Source of the DNA: Salipiger sp. IMCC34102
GTDB taxonomy: Bacteria; Pseudomonadota; Alphaproteobacteria; Rhodobacterales; Rhodobacteraceae
Direction of reading: 5' to 3'
Assembly (NCBI RefSeq): GCF_004145405.1
Contig: NZ_SELQ01000011.1
Location: 1-64,000, forward strand
DNA: 64,000 bases
The notes beneath the pieces were generated by a model. It ran no database searches. It saw only the letters and a list, made by a program, of their open reading frames with translations, and was not told the origin of the DNA. This document shows positions 9,234-15,963 of the stretch, in pieces. The translations under genes were made by a program, and so were the position numbers. Each line of letters begins with the position of its first letter. Positions within the stretch are counted from its first letter, which is position 1.

Positions 9234-9605
9234 ATGACGATCCGCCTGCTGCATGCCGAAGACGATCCCGATATCCGCGAAATCGCCCTTCTGTCGCTGG
9301 AAATGTCCGGCGCATTCACCATCCGCCAGTGCGAGGACGGCCAAAGCGCGCTTGACTGCGCCGAGGCCTTCGCGCCCGATGTCCTGCTCTTGGATGTGAT
9401 GATGCCTGGGATGACCGGGCTCCAACTTCTGGAACGGCTGCGGGACATTCCGGCGCTGGCCGAGACGCCGGCGATCTTCATGACCGCCCGCGCTCAGGAA
9501 TCCGAACGGAAGGCCCTCCTGGACAGCGGTGCGGTTGCCGTGATTGCCAAGCCCTTCGACCCCATCGCCCTGTCCGACGAGATCCGGGCGGTGGTCGGAC
9601 GCTAG
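9234..9605 (+). CDS. Single-domain response regulator
   Basis: A 123-residue stand-alone receiver. The acidic pocket is E9/D10/D11 (LLHAEDD), the phospho-acceptor is D54 in LLLDVMMPGM, the switch Thr is T84 (FMTARA) and Lys is K106 (AKPFDP), so all catalytic residues are intact. There is no output domain, so it probably shuttles phosphate, for example to the HPt protein encoded convergently just downstream, or acts by protein contact. GAGGAAAG precedes the ATG. It is the last gene of the kinase-kinase-receiver set. Confidence 0.92.
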   Translation: MTIRLLHAEDDPDIREIALLSLEMSGAFTIRQCEDGQSALDCAEAFAPDVLLLDVMMPGMTGLQLLERLRDIPALAETPAIFMTARAQESERKALLDSGAVAVIAKPFDPIALSDEIRAVVGR

Positions 9606-9706
9606 CTCGACTCTACCGGATTCGCCTTACCCACCCGGGTCGCCTCGACCGGGCGGTGCTGAACCGGGTCCTGCCCGCGATCGAACGCGCGCAGCGCCCC
9701 GGACGA

Positions 9707-10069
9707 TCAGGGCCCGGTCGCGTGATTTGCAGAGATGGTCATGAACCCGCACAGCAGATCGGCCAAGGCCGGATCCACCGGGCCGTTCGGGGGCAGTGCA
9801 TCGAGGTGGCGAAGCAAACGGGCCTCTCCCTCCTGTGCCGCCTTGCCAAGAGCGGACAGACCGATCGTTCCGGCCGTCCCGCCGATCCGGTGGAGGATAC
9901 GCGTGAACTCGACGAGACATGCTCGATCGCCCTGCCCCGCCCGTATCAGCCGGAACAGCCGCTCCAGTTCGGCATGCTGTGCGGGATAGGCGTCGAGGAA
10001 CCGTGCCCGAAGACGATCAAGCGCACCCGACATGTTCAGCGCCGGTGCTGTCTTCGAGCCGGGGGTCAT
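9707..10069 (-). CDS. HPt phosphotransfer protein
   Basis: A 120-residue histidine phosphotransfer domain protein. The phospho-acceptor is His60 in ILHRIGGTAGTIGL, where the usual Lys after the His is Ile-Gly shifted, as in many alphaproteobacterial HPt proteins. Its start codon overlaps the stop of the upstream receiver/GGDEF-like gene as ATGA, so the two are translationally coupled. With the hybrid kinase, the PAS kinase and the free receiver facing it, this provides a full His-Asp-His-Asp relay in one locus. The partner choice is inferred from position only. Confidence 0.85.
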   Translation of the reverse strand: MTPGSKTAPALNMSGALDRLRARFLDAYPAQHAELERLFRLIRAGQGDRACLVEFTRILHRIGGTAGTIGLSALGKAAQEGEARLLRHLDALPPNGPVDPALADLLCGFMTISANHATGP

Positions 10070-11043
10070 GTGGCGCTTTCACCCAGCGTCCAGAACTTGT
10101 CGAGGTTCTCTTCCATCCGCTGCGCCTCGCTCTCGGCGTTGGCATGCGCCTGGGAAAGGCATTCGATCGCCTGGTGTCCCGGACGCCAGAACAGGCGCAC
10201 CGGCTGACCCGCACAGACGCGCAGATGCAGGGGTTGGCCGTTGCTGTCGTGCAGATCCATGCGATGAATGGCAAGGTTCAGCGCATCCGTCATCCGCTCG
10301 CGGTCCAGGCAGGCGCCGTCTTCCAGAACGCAGACGAAGCTTCCGCCGCCGACGTAGGTGATCAGCGACTGGGTGCTCATCAACTGGTCGCTGATCGCCT
10401 CTGCAATATCGGCGATGAGGCTCTTGAAGTCGAATTCGCTCAGCCCATCGAACAGATGCGGCGCGCGGCGCAGGGTCACGCCGAAGACGCTCGACCCGAA
10501 CAGCGCACTGCGCGACAGGCGGGTCACGTAATTTTCCAGGGCGGTCAGGGTCACCACGTTGTCGATGTCGTGGACGTCAAAGGGCTGGTACAGCGAAAAC
10601 GGGGCCGAGGATTGGGACACACTGTGTCCGGAGGCGGTCTGCGTCAGGCGCTCGTCCTGCTGGCGCCGCTCCTCGACGCGACGCTTTTCGAGTTCGAGTT
10701 GGTCGCTGAGTTCGCTGATGTCGAAGGGCTTGTTGATGTAATCCGTCGCCCCCGCGGCAAAGGCGCGGTCGATGTAGACCTTGTCGGCCATCGCCGTCAG
10801 CATCAGGACGGGTGCGCGCTCGAATCTCTTGTCGGCCCGGATATCGCGGACAAGGCTGATACCGTCGCGCTCAGGCATCTGGATGTCGACGAGGAAACAC
10901 TCGATATCCCCATGATCGGCCATCACCTCCAGCGCCTGGGACACGCCTTCGGCCGTCAAGAGATCGAACCCGTCCATCAGTTCCACCAGAGATGTCAGCA
11001 CCTCAAGGATGAACGGATCATCATCCACGGCTAGAATTTTCAT
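10066..11043 (-). CDS. Response regulator with degenerate GGDEF-like output domain
   Basis: A 325-residue protein. The receiver (1-120) is intact: D7-D9, phospho-acceptor D53 (FLVDIQMP), T83 and K105 (NKPFDIS). After a charged coiled linker rich in Glu/Arg, the C-terminal half (about 150-310) resembles a GGDEF fold, but the signature appears as GGGSF (YVGGGSFVCVLEDG), so it should not make cyclic-di-GMP. The ATG at 11043 directly precedes the receiver; an upstream in-frame start would add 25 non-receiver residues. It is the first gene of a two-gene unit with the HPt protein. The output domain could bind nucleotides or act as a protein-interaction platform (inference). Confidence 0.85.
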   Translation of the reverse strand: MKILAVDDDPFILEVLTSLVELMDGFDLLTAEGVSQALEVMADHGDIECFLVDIQMPERDGISLVRDIRADKRFERAPVLMLTAMADKVYIDRAFAAGATDYINKPFDISELSDQLELEKRRVEERRQQDERLTQTASGHSVSQSSAPFSLYQPFDVHDIDNVVTLTALENYVTRLSRSALFGSSVFGVTLRRAPHLFDGLSEFDFKSLIADIAEAISDQLMSTQSLITYVGGGSFVCVLEDGACLDRERMTDALNLAIHRMDLHDSNGQPLHLRVCAGQPVRLFWRPGHQAIECLSQAHANAESEAQRMEENLDKFWTLGESAT

Positions 11044-11372
11044 CTCGGAACACCTTTGTCTGTCGTCAGCTCGACGTGGCTGGATAGACCCGACAAGACC
11101 GTAGAATTTGGTCAACAAAGTGTTTAAGGCGCGAAAATTTCTGACGACGTTGGTTCTTTTTGCAGGCTTAAAGCCCTTAAAACCTAGTGTTTCGCGTCGT
11201 TAAGTCCTGTGGCGCGATGTTTGCGGAGAATTGGCGACTGACCCCGCCCCTGCCGCGCCCGTCCTGGCCGAGCTTCGCAAAATGCCGGGGTCACCCACTT
11301 GCACGCATGGGGTGAACAGATCGATTCCGTGCAGGCCAGGCCCGGTCGGTTCAGAACCCGGCCTGCCCGGGA
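11044..11372. other. Intergenic region between dctM and the receiver gene
   Basis: About 330 bp between the end of the TRAP operon and the start of the receiver gene, both on the minus strand. The part next to the receiver gene is relatively AT-rich (about 11100-11200) and should hold its promoter. The part next to dctM is GC-rich and may hold a transcription end, but I see no clear U-tracted hairpin. Confidence 0.45.
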
Positions 11373-12677
11373 CTACAGCATCCCGGCAACCCGCGGCAGC
11401 CAAAGAGACAAAGCCGGCACGAAGGTAAGCACGAGCAAAATTACGATCAGAATCGCAAGGAAGATCCAGGTCTCGCGGATCATTTCCGCCACGGGGATGC
11501 CGGTCAGCGCCTTGATGATGAAGAGCAGGATCCCGTAAGGCGGCGTGATCAGGCCGATCATCATGTTGAACACCAGCACGATCCCCAGATGGTGCAGATC
11601 GATCCCCAGGGCCGAGGCGGTCGGGATGAAGAGCGGTGTCACGACCAGCAGGATCGTCGAGACGTCGAGCACGCAGCCCATCAGCAGGTAGAGCACGTTG
11701 AGCAGCAGCAGGAAGCCGATGACGCTCAGATCCATGCTGTCGAAGATGCCGAAGACGGCCTGCGGAACCCGTTCGACGGTAATGATGTAGTTGAAGATGA
11801 AGGCGCCGCACAGGATCAGGGTCACGATAGCGGTCGTCTTCACCGTGGAAAGGACCACGCCGTAGAATTCCCTCGGCCCGAGGACGCGGTAGGCGAAGCT
11901 GGCCAGCAGCAGCGCGTAGAAGGCGGAAACGGCGGCGGCCTCGGTCGGGGTGAAGGCGCCCGAATAGATGCCGCCCAACAGGATCACCGGCATCAGGAGC
12001 GCGGGGAAGGCACGGATGAAGACCATGGGGAAGGACCGCCATGGGATCGCCTCTTCCACCGGGAAACCGCGGATCTTGGCCATGATCATCACGGCGATGG
12101 CCAGCACGATGCAGACCAGAAGCGCCGGAACCACGCCGCCAAGGAACAGCGCACCTACCGACGTCGAGGAGATCAGCGCGTAGAACACCATCGGGATCGA
12201 CGGCGGAAAGATCGGCCCCACGACCGAGGAGGTCGCCGTCATCGCGCCCGCGAAACCGCGCGGGTAGCGTCCGTCCTTCATCATCATGCCCGTGATGACC
12301 TTGCCCACGCCCGCGGCGTCCGAGATGGCGGAGCCGCTCATGCCCGAAAAGATCAGCGAGGTCATGATATTCACCTGCGCCAGCCCGCCGGGCATCCGCC
12401 CGACGACCGCAAGCGCAAAGGTCAGCAACCGGTCCGAGACCTTGCCCGCGTTCATGATGTTCGCCGCGAAGATGAAGAGCGGCACGGCGAGGGCCACGAA
12501 ATTCCCGAAGACGCCGTTGAGCACGTTCTCGGCCGCGAGACCCACGTCGCGGCCCGCAAGCATCAGGTAGAAGATGCTCGAGGTGATCATGGAAATCGCC
12601 AGCGGCATGCCCGCGATGGTGGTGGTCACCAGGATCACAAGCATGATCCACAGCGCGTTGTCGGCAAGGAATTCCAT
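11373..12677 (-). CDS. dctM: TRAP transporter large permease (DctM)
   Basis: A 434-residue, very hydrophobic permease with about 12 membrane segments, of the DctM family. Typical segments are NVLNGVFGNFVALAVPLFIFAAN, SGMSGSAISDAAGVG (about residues 112-126) and VVGPIFPPSIPMVFYA (about residues 151-166). It forms the Na+-coupled translocation channel together with DctQ and receives substrate from DctP. It is the third gene of dctP-dctQ-dctM, 12 bp after dctQ. The substrate is probably a sugar acid or carboxylated saccharide, judged from the divergent catabolic operon. Confidence 0.95.
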   Translation of the reverse strand: MEFLADNALWIMLVILVTTTIAGMPLAISMITSSIFYLMLAGRDVGLAAENVLNGVFGNFVALAVPLFIFAANIMNAGKVSDRLLTFALAVVGRMPGGLAQVNIMTSLIFSGMSGSAISDAAGVGKVITGMMMKDGRYPRGFAGAMTATSSVVGPIFPPSIPMVFYALISSTSVGALFLGGVVPALLVCIVLAIAVMIMAKIRGFPVEEAIPWRSFPMVFIRAFPALLMPVILLGGIYSGAFTPTEAAAVSAFYALLLASFAYRVLGPREFYGVVLSTVKTTAIVTLILCGAFIFNYIITVERVPQAVFGIFDSMDLSVIGFLLLLNVLYLLMGCVLDVSTILLVVTPLFIPTASALGIDLHHLGIVLVFNMMIGLITPPYGILLFIIKALTGIPVAEMIRETWIFLAILIVILLVLTFVPALSLWLPRVAGML

Positions 12678-12689
12678 CGGTGGGGGCCT

Positions 12690-13196
12690 TCAGATCTGGT
12701 CGGTCCAGCGCGGCCCGAAGAGGGCGGCCAGCCGCGCGACGGCCTGGATCGTGAAGCCGACGAGGAACAGGATGTAACAGCCGTAAATCAGGTGCATCGG
12801 CAGGCGCAGCACCGGGCTTTTCTTGCGAGTCAGGAAGTCGAGGTAATCCCATGTCGCCGGGATCAGCACGACGAAGGCCACGATGATCAGCACCATCGAG
12901 AAGATGTTGAAGACGCGCCTGACCTTGGGCGAGACGACGTCGTAGACCACCTCGAACGAGACATGCTCACGGATCGGCACGAGGAACGCCGCCGCCCAGA
13001 AGACCGTCCAGATGAAGGCGATCATCGTGAACTCCTCGGTCCAGCGCAGCGGATTGTTCAGGACGTAACGATAGTAGATCTGCACCATGAAACCGCAGAA
13101 CGCGGTCAGGAACAGCGCCACCCCGATCCAGTCGGCCGCCCGCTTGAGCAGGCGACCGACGGTGGTCAGGGACGACCGGGTCAGGACACCGGCCAT
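12690..13196 (-). CDS. dctQ: TRAP transporter small permease (DctQ)
   Basis: A 168-residue membrane protein with four predicted helices, carrying the DctQ hallmarks: a YRYVLNNPLRWTEEFTMIAF segment near residue 45, then LVPIREHVSFEVVYD. It pairs with DctM to make the TRAP membrane complex. It starts 6 bp after the dctP stop and ends 12 bp before dctM, so all three are cotranscribed. Confidence 0.93.
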   Translation of the reverse strand: MAGVLTRSSLTTVGRLLKRAADWIGVALFLTAFCGFMVQIYYRYVLNNPLRWTEEFTMIAFIWTVFWAAAFLVPIREHVSFEVVYDVVSPKVRRVFNIFSMVLIIVAFVVLIPATWDYLDFLTRKKSPVLRLPMHLIYGCYILFLVGFTIQAVARLAALFGPRWTDQI

Positions 13197-13202
13197 CCTG
13201 GA

Positions 13203-14189
13203 TCACTCCGCCAAGGCGTTGATCTGCTCGACCCAGCCTTCCGGCCAGTCCTGCGAGCGATCGCTGTCGAAGTAGACCTGCTGGACGTGGGACCGGAACG
13301 CGTCGACATCCGGGGTCGAGATGGTCAGACCTTCCTCCTCGAAGAAGGAGACCAGGCGCTCCTCCTCGGCGATGCGCTCTTCGTTGTTGAAGTCGCAGGA
13401 GGCCTGGGCGGCTTCGGTCATCGCGGCCTTCTCCTCGTCGGAGAGCTGGTCCCAGGTCTCGTTGTTGACGGCCACGTTGATGGCGTCGACGAGGTGGCTG
13501 GTCATGATGATCTGGTCGGTGACCTCGTAGAACTTGGCCGCCTCGACGGTGGGGAGCGGATTGTCCTGCGCGTCGATCGTGCCGGTCTGCAGCCCGAGGT
13601 AGACCTCGCCGAAGGGCAGAGGCGTGGGGCTGGCACCAAGCGCCTCGCCGAGGAACAGCCAGGCGTCCGACCCCGGCATCCGCAGCTTCACGCCGCTCAG
13701 ATCCTCGGGGGTGTTCACCTCCTGGTCGCCGCGCAGGTTCAACTGACGCGTGCCCAGGTAGCAGGCCGCCAGCAACTGGATGTCCATCTCGTCCGAGACG
13801 CGCTGCTTGAATTCGCCGCCGAGGTCGCTGTCCAGGAAGGCATCGTAGTGCTCGGGGCTTTGAAACAGGTAGCCCGCGGTCAACAGGCCGAAGGCCGGGA
13901 TCGCATCGGCGATGAGCTGGTAGGAGACGTAGGTCATCTCGGCGTTGCCGCGCTGGAGCGCGTCGAGATCCGCACCCTGCCCGAACAGCGAGCCCGAGTC
14001 GTAAAGCTGGATGTCGAACCGATCGGGCTGCGATTCCTCGAGCGTGTCCTTGAACACCTGCATGGCGCGGGTGTGGATGTCGCTGGGCACCGACGGCACG
14101 GTGTACTTCAGCTCGATCTGGTCCTGGGCGAAGGCCGGGGCCGACAGCAAGGTGCTGCAGGCCAGGGCGGTAAGAATGGTGCGTGTCAT
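13203..14189 (-). CDS. dctP: TRAP transporter solute-binding protein (DctP)
   Basis: A 328-residue periplasmic binding protein of the DctP family with a clear signal peptide (cleavage after APAFA, about residue 21). Family segments include GNAEMTYVSYQLIA, GVKLRMPGSDAW (the Arg that binds substrate carboxylates is typically in this kVR-like stretch) and GLQTGTIDAQDNPLPTV. This places the substrate among carboxylated compounds. GGGAGGA precedes the ATG. It is transcribed divergently from the DapA-like/rhamnosidase operon across a 158-bp region that contains a palindrome. Confidence 0.94.
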   Translation of the reverse strand: MTRTILTALACSTLLSAPAFAQDQIELKYTVPSVPSDIHTRAMQVFKDTLEESQPDRFDIQLYDSGSLFGQGADLDALQRGNAEMTYVSYQLIADAIPAFGLLTAGYLFQSPEHYDAFLDSDLGGEFKQRVSDEMDIQLLAACYLGTRQLNLRGDQEVNTPEDLSGVKLRMPGSDAWLFLGEALGASPTPLPFGEVYLGLQTGTIDAQDNPLPTVEAAKFYEVTDQIIMTSHLVDAINVAVNNETWDQLSDEEKAAMTEAAQASCDFNNEERIAEEERLVSFFEEEGLTISTPDVDAFRSHVQQVYFDSDRSQDWPEGWVEQINALAE

Positions 14190-14347
14190 GACGTCCTCCC
14201 GTTTGGTTCTTCAGCCTCGATACATCACTGCGCCAAGGCTCTCGACGGATATTTACATTACGGGCTGACTGATGCAAACACTTATTGTATCAGTTATGGG
14301 ATCAAGACATCGTCAAGATGTCGGTCCAGCGCAAACGGGAAGTCCAA
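14190..14347. promoter_or_regulatory. Divergent promoter region of TRAP and catabolic operons
   Basis: 158 bp between the divergent dctP and DapA-family genes. It is less GC-rich than the flanking genes (for example ATTTACATTACGGG) and contains the palindrome at 14268-14294. Both promoters must lie here. Joint control by the FCD/GntR regulator encoded two genes away is the simplest model, but I did not identify -35/-10 boxes with confidence. Confidence 0.6.
14268..14294. promoter_or_regulatory. Palindromic operator candidate (FCD/GntR type)
   Basis: ACTGATGCAA, 7 bases, then TTGTATCAGT: 10-bp inverted arms with one mismatch. It sits about 55 bp before the DapA-family ATG and about 80 bp before dctP. 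The operon encodes an FCD-subfamily GntR regulator, and this family binds such short dyads as dimers. The link is by position and symmetry only. Confidence 0.6.
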
Positions 14348-15247
14348 ATGGCCATCAGCGAAGATCTCAAGGGTGTCATCGGCGCCGCCGTCACCCCGGT
14401 GACTACCAGCTTCGACATCGACACGGGCCGCTTGCGTGCCCATTGCGAGACGATGCTGGACCAGGGCTGCCACATGGTCTCGACCTTCGGGACGACGGGC
14501 GAAGGGGCCTCCTTCTCGGTCGAGCAGAAGCTTTCGGCCATGGCGGAAATGAAGGCCGCGGGTCTCGACATGTCCCGCCAGGTGCCTGGCGTGATCGCGG
14601 CCTCTCTGGATGACGCGGCACGGCTCGTGCGTGGGTATGCCGACCTGGGCTGCCGCGCGGCCCTGATCCTGCCGCCCTTCTATTATGCCTACGACGCGCC
14701 GGGCGGATTGGGTGATTTCTTCGCCGCCGTGATCACGCGGGCCGGAGGGCCGGACATCGACGTGCTGCTCTACAACTTTCCCGCATTCAGCGGCCTTCTG
14801 TTCACGCCGGAGCGTGTGCAGGAAGTCCTCGACCGGCTGGGCGATCGCGTGGTCGGCCTGAAGGATTCGACCGGCGACCTCGACGCGGGCCGCGCGCTGG
14901 TCCAGGCCTTCCCGGATCTCGCGATCTATACCGGTGACGACCGCATCCTCAGCCGGATGGTGCAGGCGGGTGGCGCCGGCATGATCGGCGGCCTTCCGAA
15001 TGTCTTCCCCGCCGATTGCGCCCGGCTGGCAGGCGCATCGCAGGACGATCCGCTTCAGCAGATCGCCTCGGCCCGGATCACGGCGGTCGATGCCCACGGC
15101 GGACTTTCGGTTCTGAAGGGCCTGCTGGCGCGGCTTTACGACGACCCAGCCTTCGCCCGCATGGTTCCGCCCCTGCGCCCGGTGCCGGCCGGGACGATCG
15201 ACGCCATTGCGGCAGAGCTTTACAGTCCCGAGAAAGAAAGCGCCTGA
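14348..15247 (+). CDS. DapA-family (DHDPS/NAL) lyase or aldolase
   Basis: A 299-residue class I aldolase of the dihydrodipicolinate synthase/N-acetylneuraminate lyase family. The Schiff-base Lys is K172 in VVGLKDSTGD, the catalytic Tyr is Y142 in LLYNFPAFSG, and the TTGEG substrate-carboxylate motif is at 49-53. These residues show an active enzyme acting on pyruvate or a 2-keto acid. In this operon it probably cleaves a 2-keto-3-deoxy sugar acid (inference); it is unlikely to be the lysine-pathway DapA. The start at 14348 follows GGGAAG; longer in-frame starts overlap the operator. It is the first gene of the operon. Confidence 0.85.
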   Translation: MAISEDLKGVIGAAVTPVTTSFDIDTGRLRAHCETMLDQGCHMVSTFGTTGEGASFSVEQKLSAMAEMKAAGLDMSRQVPGVIAASLDDAARLVRGYADLGCRAALILPPFYYAYDAPGGLGDFFAAVITRAGGPDIDVLLYNFPAFSGLLFTPERVQEVLDRLGDRVVGLKDSTGDLDAGRALVQAFPDLAIYTGDDRILSRMVQAGGAGMIGGLPNVFPADCARLAGASQDDPLQQIASARITAVDAHGGLSVLKGLLARLYDDPAFARMVPPLRPVPAGTIDAIAAELYSPEKESA

Positions 15248-15288
15248 ACCGATCGTCGGGCCGGGCTGGCCGGGTAAGGGAGAGCGCC

Positions 15289-15963
15289 ATGCAGAACCGT
15301 TCAAGTCGAGCCTCCACACCGCACCACAGCGTGCGCCAGACGGCGTACGAACTGTTCCAGGATGCGCTGCTGGACGGGCGGCTGCGGCCCGGGCAACTGG
15401 TCAGCCAGCGTGACCTGGTCGACCTGCTGCACCTGTCCATCGGTGCCTTGCGCGAACTCTTGCCCCGGCTTCAGGCCGAGGGCCTGATCGTCGTGCTGCC
15501 CCAGCGCGGCATCCAGATCCTGTCGATCGACTTGCCGATGATCCGCGCCGCCTTCCAGATGCGCGCGGCGCTGGAACGCGAAGCGGTGTTGCACGCGGTC
15601 CGCAAGATGCCCGACGAGACGCTGCGGCAACAGCGCAGCCGTCACGAGGCGATCCTGGAGGAATTGAAGACCGATGCAACGGACGAGGTTCTCGACCGCG
15701 GACAGGAGATCGACACCGGCTTTCATCAGCTTTTGATCCAGTCCATGGGCAACGACCTGATCAAGCAGGCCTACGACATCAACTTCATCCGGATCCGCCT
15801 GATCAATCTCGATCGGATCCGGCTGTCCTCGCAGATCCTGCCGGATGCCTTTGCCGAGCACTTCGTCGTCATCGACGCGATCCTGTCGCGCGACCCGGCC
15901 CGGGCCGCCGTCGCCATGGACGACCATATCACACACGCACGCGATCGGGCGCTCGAACTTTGA
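15289..15963 (+). CDS. GntR-family regulator with FCD domain
   Basis: A 224-residue transcription factor. The N-terminal winged helix-turn-helix (about 15-80: AYELFQDALLDGRLRPGQLV, then LVDLLHLSIGALRELLPRLQAEGL) is GntR-like, followed by an all-helical FCD ligand-binding domain with metal-site-like Asp/His positions (DTGFHQLLIQS; EHFVVIDAIL). FCD regulators usually respond to sugar acids or carboxylates. The start at 15289 has AAGGGAGAG in front. The stop overlaps the TTG start of the rhamnosidase. It probably represses the divergent TRAP and catabolic operons through the palindrome at 14268. Confidence 0.9.
   Translation: MQNRSSRASTPHHSVRQTAYELFQDALLDGRLRPGQLVSQRDLVDLLHLSIGALRELLPRLQAEGLIVVLPQRGIQILSIDLPMIRAAFQMRAALEREAVLHAVRKMPDETLRQQRSRHEAILEELKTDATDEVLDRGQEIDTGFHQLLIQSMGNDLIKQAYDINFIRIRLINLDRIRLSSQILPDAFAEHFVVIDAILSRDPARAAVAMDDHITHARDRALEL

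Noticed and set aside
11589-14402. A 937-codon open frame antisense to the TRAP operon, and other long antisense frames (for example 32038-34548, 24477-25427, 27066-29033)
   Set aside because: They lie opposite well-recognised dctM/dctQ/dctP, MCP and CheA genes. Their Arg/Gly/His/Asp-rich composition is the usual artefact of antisense reading in GC-rich coding DNA, and none matches a protein family.
14348-15247. dapA of lysine biosynthesis
   Set aside because: It has the active-site Lys and Tyr, but it leads a regulated sugar-catabolic operon divergent from a TRAP transporter; a catabolic aldolase or lyase fits better.
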